DNA from: Atriophallophorus winterbourni
Taxonomy: Eukaryota; Platyhelminthes; Trematoda; Plagiorchiida; Microphallidae
NCBI GenBank assembly: GCA_013407085.1
Contig: JACCGJ010011120.1
Span: 84,253 to 148,252 of the forward strand
Direction of reading: 5' to 3'
DNA length: 64,000 nt
Within the stretch, counting starts at the first letter, position 1, and each line of letters starts with the position of its first letter. A program made the position numbers and the translations under genes. Of the stretch, positions 43,179 to 55,699 are shown piece after piece. The notes beneath the pieces are model-generated. The model searched no databases. It was not told the DNA's origin and saw only the letters and a program-made list of their open reading frames with translations.

Positions 43179-43439
43179 ATTTTGGATTTTTTCTGCTTTA
43201 CAGTTTTTTCTTCATTATGGTCGTCAGTGAAATAGCTGCAAAATATTTGCTCCCGTTCAGTTATCATTTTGGCTTATTGCAGAATCGATGACATTTCAGG
43301 AAGTGCGAAATTCATCGCAGCAAAGCGGCTTTGTTCATTGTGCCACTCATTTCCAATGCTTTGTTTTAACGTTCAATTATGCGTTTCTCACATAACCAAA
43401 CTTCCTGCCATTTATCCGAGGAACTATATTTTGGGTGTG

Positions 43440-46160
43440 AGCTGAGCTTACTTTTACTTTTGTGCAGCTGGCTCCACGGGGTGAATTAGCCGACTTCATT
43501 AATGTCTTGAATCACGCCACCCACGCGCGTCGATCGGATGCGAGATCATTTCAGATCGTGATTCAGTCGCGTTCCCACCTGCGAACGCTTTAGACGATAC
43601 GCAGTCCCAGGGTGTCTACATTCTCCTTTACAGTCGACAGCCAGATCTTCACTTGATCGCGCTGTCGCCGATGCCAAGTATGAGCGGGTTTAGGGTCGAA
43701 GACGAGTTACGTGAGCGCTGAGTCTGTCTTTCGGAGGACTTTGCCAAACCAGTGCAGTATTCGCCGTTGGATGTGAACAAAAAGCGGAGTTAATCCGTTG
43801 AATCGCGCTCGAACGGTAGCGTTAGATACTCGGTCTGTATATCGGATGCCCAAGATTACCCTGAGGCACCAGAGGGTACATCCTGTGACCTCAGCTGCCA
43901 CGTCTCGCATTCATAAATCAGTACAGGGCGGATCGCTGCTTGATAAACATGGTCCCGCGTCTTTCAACTGCAAAAAACGTATTACGCACACGATCGACCC
44001 TTAACCACGTCATCTTTCGTTTGACCATTGGGCAACGCACTTGAACCGAGGTATTTGAAAACTGGAACGTACTCCACCGGACAGCACTGGACGTTCAGTT
44101 GCTGGATGCTTGATGTGACGGTATAAAAATGCCTTGGTTTTTGCTGCGTTTATCTCGAGGCCGACTTTCGTAGCAGTGCTACTAATGTGGTCTAAAATCC
44201 TTTACAGCATGTCTGCATTTTCGCCAAAAACAACTACATCATCGGCGTAGTCGGGATCGGATATCCAGAGATCTTTTGAAACTTGAACCCCTTGATAGTT
44301 TTTCATAATCCAGTCTACGAGATAGTTGAACAAAACTGGAGATAACGGACAACCTTGCCTGACTCCTGTGCGCAAATTAAATTCGAGGGATTCTTCGTAA
44401 ATGTGAACCCGAGCCCTTGTAGAGTTGTAATATGCTCTAAGTAGGCTAACGAGCCGCAAGGGGACCCCATCCGATTGCATGATGTCCCATAAATAGCCAC
44501 GGTCTACTGAGTCGAACGCGACGCGGAAATCAATAAAACTTTCGATTTCTGTTGGTACTGCGCACGGTGCTCCAGAATTCTGCACAAGGTGAATATTTGG
44601 TCTACGCATCCCACCCTGGGGCGAAACCCACCTTGGTTGACTCTAGTGCGCAGATTTCGTTCGGTGGAGAACCGATTAAGCAGTAGCGTCGCAAACAGAT
44701 AGAAAAAAACAGTTTGTGTAGTGGAGATAATAATGCGTCGGCACAGGCTTTAATAAGTTCAACGGAAATTCCGTCCTCATCTGGCGATTTACCGTTTTTC
44801 ATTCGTTTCAAAACACTTGAGATCTCGTACTCTGATGGGGCATCGCAGTTGATCGAGTAACCGCAGCTCTACAGAAGCAGCGGTTACTGTAATGATAGCT
44901 GACTGAAATGTTCAACCCACCTATCTATCTTGTCATTAAGGTCAAATATCAGCTATCCCGACCAATCTCGAAGGTTCGTGCTAAAATTATAGCTTCCAAA
45001 TGCAGTGCGAAACAGTTTTCCAAAGTCCCCTATGCTCGCTGCAGCTTCCATTTCAGATGCAGTTTCCGCCCAGTATAGCTGACGATCCTTACGGGTGGAT
45101 CGTGTAGCAGCTCTCCTAAAGAAGTAATCAGAAGCACCATTCGTTTGGGCATCTCTTGCTTGGGCAGATATCTTAATGGTGTTCTGAGAGATCCAGTCAT
45201 GCCGGTGGCAAGAAACGGTGTCTAGAATTTTTAGTGCCGCAGTCTGCGTAGCGGCCTTCAGTCTGGATAACTGTTCTTTAACTGCGACATAACTCCCATC
45301 CAACTGCTCAGCAATATCATCAATGAGCTTCTTACGTTGGTCCGATTTCATAAAGCTGTCAAGTTTAAACGTTCTCTAGGAGTTTTCCATTGGCGGTCTA
45401 GCAGGCGAAGTCGGAGCTTTACGCGAACGAGACTGTGATCAGTATCTGCTGCGTTCCGTTTCGGCTCCACAATGAAACATACAGCCCAGCACTCGGGACA
45501 TTTAGCGTGCGCGAATTAGGATATAATCCATCTGCCATCATTCGAGTACCATGTAACCAAATGTTTCATACAGTGCTAAAGTTTAGTGTTGTAAAAAGAA
45601 ATGGTTGTAGCCCACAAACTCGATTAATCGATCACCGTTCTCGCAGCGCCGCCCTAGTCCAAATCTTCCCAAGATTCGGTACGTGCATTCCAATCACCGG
45701 CCACAACCAATATGTCATTTCCAGTTACTCTGTCGATAGCGGTCTGAAGCTGGTTAAAGAAGTCGTCTTTTGCATGTTGGTCGGCGCGTAACTTTGGGGC
45801 GTACACCGAAACGATAGTAATATTGAAAGGATGTCCTTTCAGCCGGACCAGTGCAATTCTCGGTGACACAGGCGTCCATGACATGAGTGCTTGCATGGCA
45901 TGATCACAGAGCTATCGCTAGTTCGTGCTGACCAGATCTATCTTCGGGCCCACTATAAAGAACCCAGTATGTTCGATCGACTCCGGTGACCTTAATCGGT
46001 TTGGGTCCGTGCTCAAGTAGGCGAAACTCAGAGAGACACGCAACGGCTATCCGGTAGTTTAATAAAGAGCGCATCTGATGGCGTGACTACCAACATTCCA
46101 CAGGTAATTACGTTCCAGCATACCAGATAAAAATCCTTTCGGAATATTTACATACCATGT
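43440..46160 (-). mobile_element. Endonuclease/RT non-LTR element, decayed, near full ORF
   Basis: Read from right to left on the minus strand: the endonuclease start (W-N-V-I, about 46130), S-V-Y-A-P and V-V-A-G-D-W-N-A-R (45654-45896), and a linker rich in R-D-A-Q and T-R-K-D-R-Q-L-Y (44953-45351). RT follows, with G-K-S-P-D-E-D-G-I-S-V-E-L (44602-44811), F-I-D-F-R-V-A-F-D-S-V-D, V-R-Q-G-C-P-L-S-P-V-L-F and Y-A-D-D-V-V-V-F (44202-44609). The C-terminal part has R-V-S-N-A-T-V-R-A-R-F and R-I-L-H-W-F-G-K-V-L-R (43707-43910). Many frameshifts separate the pieces, so it is inactive. It starts about 400 bp past the SRP19 stop, on the opposite strand. Confidence 0.85.
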
Positions 46161-46442
46161 TGCTGTACTTTCTCCCCTAGCCGCTGGGAGAGCCAAAGTG
46201 CAACGTAGCTTCTAGGGAACGCCAAAGAGAGCTCAGAGAGATATCAAGACATTTCTCATGAAGTGGCTGCCACTTGATCTGAACTATTCATCAGAGGACT
46301 CAGGAATTACGATCCAAATCGGTTCTAATCGGATTGACGCACACGAAACAGCGAAACTTACGACAATTAATTACGCTGATGCCGAATGATAGGAATCATT
46401 ACCTCTAGTACTTTTTGGTGATAGAACCTATTTGCATTTGGC

Positions 46443-46790
46443 TTGCTAGATGGAGGTAATAGTAGGGTGCTATTATTTCCGATCCTCCAGTCAAAGCCCC
46501 TCAGGTCCAACGCCATGACGTTATTACCAACTCTTGAAGACACTGTGATTCCCAATGTTAAACGTTTACCCGGTTTTCTGTCTGTCTATCGCGGCACGAT
46601 TCACATCCCGAGAACAGTATGTCAACCGTTAAGTACCCATGATTTACATAAGTCAACAAAACCAATTGGTCATGTGTTTATTACACATATTGCAGAGCAA
46701 GATATACCCCAATCTTCGGTAGACGAATATCGTAACCGCAACAACGTTAGCCTGTTGTGCCGCTTGTCACACTTCTATGATATTTCGTGA
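46443..46790 (+). CDS. Hypothetical open frame, unrecognised
   Basis: An open frame of up to 115 codons, the best part starting at the internal M-T-L-L-P near 46515. It is balanced in composition (K-R-L-P-G-F-L-S-V-Y-R-G-T, then H-V-F-I-T-H-I-A-E-Q-D-I-P) and ends with TGA at 46788. It resembles a fragment of a real protein more than its neighbours do, but no family was recognised and no clear splice sites define it. It may be a relic of another element next to the one at 43440-46160. Confidence 0.25.
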   Translation: MLDGGNSRVLLFPILQSKPLRSNAMTLLPTLEDTVIPNVKRLPGFLSVYRGTIHIPRTVCQPLSTHDLHKSTKPIGHVFITHIAEQDIPQSSVDEYRNRNNVSLLCRLSHFYDIS

Positions 46791-46799
46791 CAACCGGTT

Positions 46800-49510
46800 C
46801 TTTTCGAGCCCTTGCGTATTTGGTTTAGTTTGCCCGACCTTGGCGAATTCATTCAACAGTTGCCGTTCTTCATTGACTCCTTTTCCAGGCATTTGCCCCC
46901 GCCGAACCATTCTGATGCAATTTTTCTGAATCTCGGGTCAGTGACCTTGTTTATTCTCCAAGGTCGTATTCAATCCGCCTAAAAAATTATTCCAGCAAAT
47001 TATTTTGGACGTGCGTCGGTTTTTGCGCTTTATAAGTCTGGTTGCTATAAGTGTGGCATACAATATGGCAGATACGCAAACAAACCGTTTTTACATCACC
47101 GCTATAACGCCTATTATTCGGCTAATAGGCTCTACATATTTTAAGATGAAAACCTCTTAGACACGAAAATATTTTCAAGACCTTATACATAGGTACACTT
47201 TAGCTAAATGTACTTAAATCTAAGACGTGTAAGTCCTGAGTGTTGCCATAGCTTGGTTGTCGATCGACGTTTTTTGCCTATCTTCTTTGAATGTTTAGCG
47301 GTTGCACGAAAAGAGAAGGAACCACCTACTTTTTTATCCAGTATAGTTTCAAATCAATATCATGCTTATTAATTGTACTATCATTAGTTTCACGCTTTCG
47401 TTACCTTTATTTCGGCGTTGAGATTTCACTTTATCAAATCACATTTTACCGTTGACTGGCAGCTTCACTCTTTTGTATTCATCCGATATCGTATCACAGT
47501 CTCGTTCTAGTTTTTTAAAAAATATTTTATAAATTGCTTTTGAAACGGTAGTTTTTTCCTGTGAACCATATAGTTCTTGAGCACAAATCATGCCCACTTT
47601 ATTACCGTTCAGTTTAATACTGATCTTTATTCAATACTCTATCAACATTTCCCCCCTCCTAATATCTATGTAAGCATTCATTTATCTCTTTGTCGACATT
47701 AAATTTTATCGAACGTTTGAGATCAGAATTAACTCCTAAACAAATACGGTTTATATCTTTACTAAATATCTACCGATTAATTCAGCGATTTGGACCGGAA
47801 ATTTCGAAAAAAATTTTTCTTTGCATGGAATGTGTGATACAAGTGCAAAGAGGGGAATTTTGCGTGCTTTCATGGCGCTCAATGAGCTGAGCGATTGTCA
47901 CTGAAAAGAACTCTGAAGGCTTAACAAAGTCGCCCAGGCGTCGTCTTTAATTCGAGTACACTCGTGTTGCTGATTATTAGTACAAAATTTTCAACCCCGC
48001 TTTTTATTAGTCTTTCATAACACAAAATATTGCGATGCATTCTTTGTAAATACCCGTATGGTTATTCAACTTGTGTTAGATTCACAGCCTATGCCTAACC
48101 AACTACTTGTAAGTAATATATTAGAGGCGATTGTTTGCGTTATTACCTTCACTGCCATCAAACATATATTTCAGGTTTTAAATGATATCTAGTCTGTATA
48201 TACAGAGTCATAGTGGAGTATAGAGGCGAGACATATATGACTGTTATAGCCAGTCTCTTCTTCAGAAAGCACCAGTGCGAGCTCTCACGCCTTAATTATT
48301 TAAGGCAACCTCGGAAATTGAGTGGGATACTTTTGGCTGATCCCACTTGAAAGTTTGCATAAGGCTCATGATGCGAGAGGCTAGAAGTATCAGCTATTAA
48401 CTAAATTTTACATCAAAATTATAAGTTACGGTGGCGACATATGTAACTCTGATCCCACTAAGCTTATTGGGGCATATGGGGAAAACAGCTTTATTAACCT
48501 GTGAGTTGTCATTGCAAAAAACAGTTGGAATGTTTAATGAAACAGTTGATATAGGGCCCATGCGGGTATTGGATTATCGACACCTAAATTGAAACTCGGT
48601 TTTATTTATCACCGTATAACCTCTCATCAAACAATTGACGTAAATTGCGATAATCGAATAGTTATTGCTAGTTCGAACAGCACACCCGTATCCAATGCGT
48701 GCTCAAGGTCGTTTCAAACTCAGCCAATCAGAATGGAGCAGCGCCTCGGTTGCACACTAAAATGTGCGGTATACTGTAGCTTGAGTTAATCGGTTAACAG
48801 ATAGCAATTGAACTTTTCAGGGTTATTCATACTCGCATCTTGAATGGTATGAAGGATGAACGGTAAGCTATCCTTGGCTTTAACATCCTGATTTTTATGA
48901 TTTGTTGATTTAACGGAAAAAATTTCAGCGACCCAAGTTATTTAAGAGAAAAGGCTACCATGCATCAATTTCTATCCTATTCTACAGTGAAAGTGAGGTT
49001 CAAATGGAAGATTTTCAAAGTTCGGGTTCATATTTTTTAAATCAGCGATCACATTTAAAAATAGTGAATTTTTGTTTGGATAACTGGTATAAGGTAAATG
49101 TTTGGAGTTAATAATTTGAAATCAACAAGCAGGGGATGAAAATTCAGCGTAAAATAGTTTTCCCGTAATTCGAGCATTCGATTGGCATTTACTTCGTAAC
49201 TATGAACTTCGATTCGAATCAGAGTTTCTTTAGTCTTTTCAAAACTTCATAATTAATTCTCCTAGCTCGTTGTTTTCGAACTCTTCGTTGCCCAATATAC
49301 AGGTTCGTTTTAGCATGTAGTACACTTAAAAACGCCTTGACTATATGACCAAACTTTCATTCAAGGGCGTTGTAACAATAGAATAAGTGTTCAAACATTT
49401 ATCCAACCTAACTCTGATATACGGAATGGGTAATTGATTGCGCTATATTGCATGAATTCATATATAATTAACTCTATTCTGACATCCGCCAAAATTACAA
49501 CACATCACTT
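46800..49510. other. AT-rich spacer, no gene recognised
   Basis: Only short open frames occur. One at 47690-47890 (L-R-S-E-L-T-P-K-Q-I-R-F) has some protein-like character but no identifiable family or splice sites. Confidence 0.4.
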
Positions 49511-49514
49511 TGGT

Positions 49515-49635
49515 CATCCATAAGCGCTTTGAGTGCTTTACCACGAATCACTATGTTATTCTGTGTTTGAACATCATGGTTCGTTGTACGAACCCTATGT
49601 AACAGTGGCATTCAAGTATAACCTTGTTTACCTTT
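49515..49635 (+). repeat. Dispersed repeat B, diverged copy
   Basis: The reverse complement of the unit at 2584-2686 lines up here: AAGCGCTTTGAGTGC, TTGAACATCATGG, GTACGAACCCTATG and AACAGTGGCATTCAAG. It is substantially diverged. Confidence 0.55.
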
Positions 49636-49639
49636 ATTC

Positions 49640-50690
49640 TGTTGTTGAAAGCAATCAAAATCCTACTCAATCAAGCCATTTTTCTCCATCAAGGACATTT
49701 GAATCCTTTCTTCGCACTTCAACGCGTTCCTCGTTTCCATATTAATGGCTGGGATTCCAACGCCTAATAACATATCAGGCTTGGTCATCGCAACTGAACT
49801 GGTTGTACGCTGCACGCTTTAAAGTAAAAGAATAATATCCATCTTATCACGTCTTAAAAATCGCTCTATATTTTAGAACTCTGTGAAACTACTGTAAACC
49901 CAGGAATAGAATGCCCATACTAGATGAAATCTAGTCGTTCACCAACTACGACGCAAGCTCGGCGAACATCAATAATTGAAAATGTTCTTGCGTGCATCTT
50001 AACCTTTTTTCGCTAGATAAGTTGGTGCTTATAATTATCACTCGTCAAAATTATGAGCTATTCCCCATAAATTTCACATGCCAACACAAAGCAAATTAAT
50101 ATCGAAGAAACACCATGAACAACTGGGAAATAACAGCATGTAGTTATCCTCTGTGTTCAGGTCATGAGATCATGAGGAGTGTAAATAGTGTGGTTCACCT
50201 TAGCTATTATTCACCCTTTTCCCAGCCCCTTGTACGTTACATTTGGACCCTAAATGTTTCTGAGACGTGCAACCATTCTGGATTTTCTTGAATGAAGGAT
50301 TTGTAATTGTACACTCGAAATAACATCGAGATTTCGTCCGAATCCTTTACTTACAGACGACTACCAGTCTCAGATTGCTGGCCTTTAACTGACACAGAGA
50401 GCAACTTTAGATTCAGAAAGCCTTACTTATATCGATTCAAACTCAAAGTATTATAGATTGGCTTATAGGGATACAGTCCATACGGTCCATTCTCGGGCAT
50501 ATAATTTACTAAAATCAATTTTTATTCTTTGCGAGAACTAAAATATTCAATTAATTGTATAATTAGTCGGAGAAAATATAACGAAGCGAACCTTCCGCGT
50601 TAATTTAGCATTTTGAAATTCGGTCCGAGTGACCATTACTTGGATTTTGCTAACGAAACGACTAAACGCACTACAGTACGCCTACGCTGT
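49640..50690. other. AT-rich spacer, no gene recognised
   Basis: No exon-like frame with splice sites and no element signature was recognised. Confidence 0.4.
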
Positions 50691-50779
50691 GTCACGTTTC
50701 GTGGGAATGACCGGGATCAGTGATTGATTTCCCCCTAGTGTGTATCCACGTCAATCTAATACAAGTGAACACCGCTGTT

Positions 50780-50985
50780 TAGCGGTAAGGTCAAATCAGT
50801 GGTGGGGGGTTGACTGCTACTTAATCATGTTCCCTGTCCTGACTATCACCCTTGGTCTGACGAAGCTTCTGTGTCAGAAGTGAAACGCTACCCAAAAACT
50901 ACTCTAACAGATTGCACTCAAATTTCTTTGCATTATGAATACACGATCGGTCCCAAACATATTCCAATCGATTGCTGAAACGACT
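50780..50985 (+). repeat. Dispersed repeat E, copy 1
   Basis: Matches 57330-57515 in blocks GTTGACT-CTACTTA-TCATGTTCCCTGTCC, CCCTTGGTCT, TGTGTCAGAAGTG and TGAATACACGAT...CCAATCGATT. Both copies have the same orientation. Confidence 0.65.
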
Positions 50986-50999
50986 AAACGTTTGCATGC

Positions 51000-52015
51000 A
51001 AGTAAAATGGTTTCGCAATCCATGCCACAACAAGTGTTACAGAATTGTACCGTTCAACATTCAAAAACAATTACAATCCAATATCGAACTGCGCTATATT
51101 TTATTTCACCGCTTGGCTCACCATGGAAGCAACAAATAAGGTGAAATAAACATTGTTCGTCTGGTTTGTGCTGATATTCGCTCTGCCACGCAGAATTGGT
51201 TGAACGGTTAGATTCAAGGGTATATGCAATTTGCGAATTAATCCACAATCAATACAATCTCGTAATCGCACTGCTAAATTAGATTAGAGGAGCCACATTC
51301 TGATTTATCAGAAAGGATCGTTCAGTAATCCATTTCACTTCAGGATATCTCTGTCAAAAGTATGTGGTCATTGGACATTTGAGAAATCTATCTCGTTGAT
51401 ATTTTGTGATTGAGATCCGTGTTTCTTTGTATAAAAATTTAATGCAGAGCTCGAATTTCGGATATTTCCCAATAACGCTTTTGAATTCTTTATTTTAAAT
51501 TACCTAACGTATTAGTGTTTGATCAAAATACACTACACCATTGAGTTCGTACTAATGCTTTGCTTCAGGCGAAAATAACGAGGTTATGTTCATCGGGCCT
51601 TGATGTCACGATTCTGTGGTGGATATCATGTTCTCCTTCCGAGAGATCAATGTTTTCAGTCCAACGACAGACGCATTTTTCGATAAATTGTTATTAACCC
51701 ACATTACATACTATACGTATATGTAAAATGGGCGTCTGCGTTATTCTGAAACTTTCTGCCAGAGCTAAGTAACCTGTCTAGTTGGCGATGTGATAAAAAG
51801 TGTATCATATTATACTGATGAAACCTGAAATACACATCGGTCTTATGGACCTTGATGGAGTGTACATGCTATTTTTGATGTGTTTTCGAAAGCCATTGTT
51901 CAAGCAGAAACTGAAATTTTTAGTCGTGTAGTAAATGAATATTAATTTCGCGCCATGGAGGCACCAGTGTGCCGAGGACTCAAAGCGGGTGTAGTATTAG
52001 TTAATTTTTACCATG
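51000..52015. other. AT-rich spacer, no gene recognised
   Basis: No coding or structural feature was recognised. Confidence 0.4.
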
Positions 52016-52019
52016 TATG

Positions 52020-52825
52020 GCGTTGACGCAATGATCACCCCATACTAAAAGCCGTGCATACAACGCAGTGGCGATTGCTACAATACTTTATGGCTGCGAA
52101 AACTGGTCTATCCTAGTGGAATATGACCGTCAGCTTTCTTTTTTGACACCCGTTGCCTGCATAGTATTGCTCGAATAAGGTGGCAGCATTGCGGTACAAA
52201 TATATGACGTCTGCAACCGGGGGTAAATACCGATAGGTCACGCGCTGAGTGAAATGCTGATGCTTCTTCATTGCGATGTTTGGGACACGATTTAAGAACG
52301 CCTCATCACCGCTTACTATACCGCGTCTTATTCGAAGAGCCTGGTAAAGGTTGGGAGGGTGACCAATCCATAACATACCGCGTTGGAATCAAGGAACTCA
52401 CCTACTGCTGGGCTCATTAGAGAGTATTCGTTTGCTTTGGTGGGAACTAAAAGACCCAAATAGTTGGTTGGAAACCTTACGTGATACGGCTGCAAACCGG
52501 AGTCAGGTGGCGCCAGTGTAGTTTATTATGTGTCATAAATTTTAATCCTTTATCAGTGTATTTTATGTTATGAAAATTAAAAACTAACGAAATTGCATGC
52601 AGTGAAACTGCAAAAAACAAGCTGCATTTTGTGCATTTGCATATTCCACTTGTCAACTTTGTGCTTAAACGCATTTGCTTATCTACTTTTGCTGCTTCGT
52701 GTTGCTCGGCCCTTTGTCTGTCTCCAGACAAAGTAAAGTATTAACTTTTTTAACCATAAATCCTTGAATTCTTGAATCCAGACACGTGCTTCACGATGAT
52801 TATTATGATGATGATGATAGACACC
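52020..52825 (+). mobile_element. RTE-like element, decayed C-terminus and 3' UTR
   Basis: The plus strand gives A-T-I-L-Y-G-C-E-N-W near 52080, the typical [LV]-Y-G-[CS]-E-x-W landmark late in RT polyproteins. L-S-E-M-L-M-L-L-H follows near 52245, then the 3' UTR shared with 1790-2295 and 40885-41255. It ends in a (GAT)n tail at 52797-52820. Several stops and frame changes show it is dead. Confidence 0.7.
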
Positions 52826-52952
52826 GTGAGACTTGTATGCAAATGAACATTATACGTGCGACAACTTCGCAGAAAAATAGTAGCTTTGTAAAAATCAACG
52901 CCTTTGGTTTAGGCTTTATCCAGTAGTACACAAAATGTATTATATATACCAT

Positions 52953-52974
52953 ACAATATATATATATATATATA
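52953..52974. repeat. TA dinucleotide microsatellite
   Basis: An uninterrupted run of alternating A and T of about 20 bases, preceded by a shorter one at 52939. Confidence 0.85.
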
Positions 52975-53355
52975 ATAGAAATATTTTGAAACGGTAACTT
53001 TCGTTGCTCAGAGTTTAGTTCGTTAATCATCAGAAACGAGGTCGTTATTTCCATCTGGTTGAAAGTTTAGAAACAATTCCAGCGTGACATCAGGTCTCTT
53101 CGATTCTTCGCCTATTGCTGCTCCATGATCAATTGCTATGAGTAACCAGTTCCATATATTTTGTCCTCATTATGTCGCATTTTTGTCATGCGATTTCTTG
53201 CTTTACCACAAATTCCCCAATACCTCGCAAGAATACTACGTTGATTCCAGGTAATTTAACATAACTCCATCCAACAGCACTTGTTTCCAATAACTTAAGA
53301 TAAAATTACCTCATGAAAGGGTTTGTTTTGTGAAAATGATTTTTAACTAAAAAAT

Positions 53356-53515
53356 GCTCATTTGCATTCATTAGACGCACGACTGGATTCGTGCTGTTTG
53401 CACTCATCAGATAGGGACAGTGGGATCAGGATCCGCATGCGCTGGAAACTGTGCAAGAATGGCAAATATGCTGGTCGTATCAACCTTATCCAATAGTGGC
53501 ATACAAGCGCAATTT
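53356..53515 (+). repeat. Repeat A joined to inverted repeat B
   Basis: 53356-53463 is repeat A in the orientation of 2459-2578. The next 50 bases (GGTCGTATCAACCTTATCC, then GTGGCATACAAGCGC) are the reverse complement of the beginning of repeat B at 2584. At 2459-2686 the same two repeats are joined in the other relative orientation. Confidence 0.65.
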
Positions 53516-53667
53516 GCTTTTGAACGTGAAATGATTCTTCTCTCTTTGCCTAATTAATTTTATGCTTTTGTTTATGAGCTGTACAAAACAAAATATGCAT
53601 GAAGTATATACCGCTGTCCCCAAACACTACGCAAATTTTCCTAATCTGGTTTTAAACCTCTTAAACT

Positions 53668-54040
53668 TAATCCACCGATTCAAGATTCAAGCATTTATGA
53701 TAGCCAAAAGCGTTTAGCTTTATCATTACCATGGCTTATAAAATATTCATACATCAAAAACAAATAAACCACACTCATGTAATGCGACGCATAGTCTAGT
53801 TGCATACACAGCGTGAGTCAATACACGGACGCAGTCAATTTGTTGTACAACAAATGTGTCCGATTTTTAAATAAATGTCTTGATGCTGAGAGCGATAACA
53901 ATAGCTTCGGGGAGCGCATTCAAAAGAGAACAAACACGTATGGGATAAAAATGTCGGCGAAAGTCAATACTCCAATGGGGACTGGCTTCCAGTATGCATG
54001 GCCCAAGGTATTTGCAAATATGTTCAAGCGGTGATTTCGA
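53668..54040 (+). repeat. Dispersed repeat D, copy 1
   Basis: Lines up with 59765-60090 in blocks AAGATTCAAG, ATCATGTAATG-type, GAGTCAATACACG and GTCCAATTTTT-type. A weaker copy is at 12838-12935 and 26511-26608. A 73-codon open frame (53813-54034) lies within it but is not open in the other copy. Confidence 0.55.
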
Positions 54041-54149
54041 GTGTGTAATTACAGCTTATCAAAAGTTCAGTCTCTGCCTTCCATATTAATGCTATTTTCA
54101 AACTCATTATATCGAAAATTAGTTGGCACAAACGCTCCAAACACAATTT

Positions 54150-54305
54150 GAACAACCAACCGTTGACTGATCAATTCACCCGTTGATTGGACTAGCTGTC
54201 GAAGTGCTCCCACCTACTGCCCTTGCACATCACTGAGTGGTCATTCCATAGTTGGCTATGCCAAGCCGTTCAACAGTGGCTTTCAATGATAACGTCGTAT
54301 AAGAA
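54150..54305 (+). repeat. Dispersed repeat B, diverged copy
   Basis: Shares AACAACCAACCGTTG-type, CTATGCCAAGCCGTTCAACAGTGG and TTTCAATGATAAC blocks with 49515-49635. Confidence 0.45.
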
Positions 54306-54309
54306 TTAC

Positions 54310-55620
54310 GTTGGAACAATTCGCGATTTCGAACCAAATGCCATCCAGACAATTACGCAGTTGTTCACATGTCCATATTCAATTGTGCCATTAGACTCGT
54401 TACAATTAAGCTTACAACAATGCGCATAATAACAAAATCGTTTTAAATTAAATACTACACCGAAATCAATCGGAGCCAACAAAATACCGAATGTTGGTAC
54501 CGAAGAATGCTCATTCGAACTCAAATTACAGTTTCCAAAACCCCATACGCGATATTATTATTTCAACAATTTATTGTGTATTCTATGTGTCGAGGGATAA
54601 ACATCACAATACTACGAGAAATAAGTGTACATGAAAGGATAGCCCAGCTAGCCTTTAGTGCTCACAGTAGAATCATATAAATTGGTCTAGACTGAAGTAA
54701 AGTAAGCTGGATATGAACAGTGTTGCATGTTTCGAACCAGGAATTAGTTATATTGCTCCTTCAAGTAAACTTGTTCGAAAAAGGAAAGTAAGCTTTATGT
54801 GAATGTTCACGTTTATTAAGTAATTAAGGTCAAAGTTATCTCCTCGATATTATGTTTAATTTTCGGCGAATATTTTATGTGACATTTATACAGAATCTGT
54901 TGTGTTCTTTACCATTGATCATAAGCTGAAATTTCGAGCATTTTCTATGTTAATACATAGCTTTTGCATTTTAAAATAAATCTATTATTTCTGCCAGGTT
55001 TTCAACCGTTACCTGTAAATATATGGTATTGTGAGAAATGATAATATCAATGACATATCAAGATGTTCGATTATCGCTACCCATACCAACTTTTCACATT
55101 ACGTTGCAGTATTAGTACCTCAACGATACACTGTGCATTATGGTATCATATCGCGATTGGGTTACAGAAAATAAGGCGAGTCTAAACACACTCCCCATTT
55201 TCTGATAAACTTAAAATTTTAATCCATTGATACTAAAAAATAATTCAAAGCCCCACATTAAAATACACCATTGTGACGACATCAAAATTCCCTTATCTTT
55301 AGCTATTTAAATAATATATTTCTAAATTTAAAGCTAAATTTATGAAAGCGGTAGTGGTAACGTATAAAATTAATTTTGCCCTCTGAGGACCACAAAGCAC
55401 ACGAAAGAACGTAGTCACTAGTAGATTCGTTTCAGTTACACAGTATTGTGCATACATGCTAAATAGCGATGTTATCCATTCTTAACTCTCTGAGAATACA
55501 CGATCCAAAACCAGTATCAAAATTTTAAAACGTACTAAGAATAGAGCAATTATCGTTTTAAATAGTCATAAACAATTGAATGGACAGCTTACGTATATGG
55601 GTTTACATTTTTATATTTTC
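54310..55620. other. AT-rich, probable intron, no gene recognised
   Basis: No exon with consistent splice sites was recognised. If the exon at 55623 belongs to the gene proposed there, this stretch is intron or upstream sequence. Confidence 0.35.
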
Positions 55621-55622
55621 AG

Positions 55623-55695
55623 CGAAACAAATCAGTCGTCATGGGCTCGTAAGAAATCGGAGTTACGTAGCTTGGCCATGTTGGCATTACCCACG
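55623..55695 (+). CDS. Internal exon of a BIR-type gene (exon a)
   Basis: A 73-nt exon between a pyrimidine-rich acceptor (TTTATATTTTCAG) and a donor (ACG|GTAAGC). It gives one leftover base plus 24 codons (E-T-N-Q-S-S-W-A-R-K-K-S-E-L-R-S-L-A ... L-P-T) and ends in phase 0, which fits exon b. Amphipathic and basic. A preceding exon must end with two bases of a split codon; it was not found. Confidence 0.5.
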
Positions 55696-55699
55696 GTAA

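Noticed and set aside
53813..54034. 73-codon frame with protein-like composition
   Set aside because: It lies inside dispersed repeat D, and the corresponding frame is broken in the other copy at 59765-60090.
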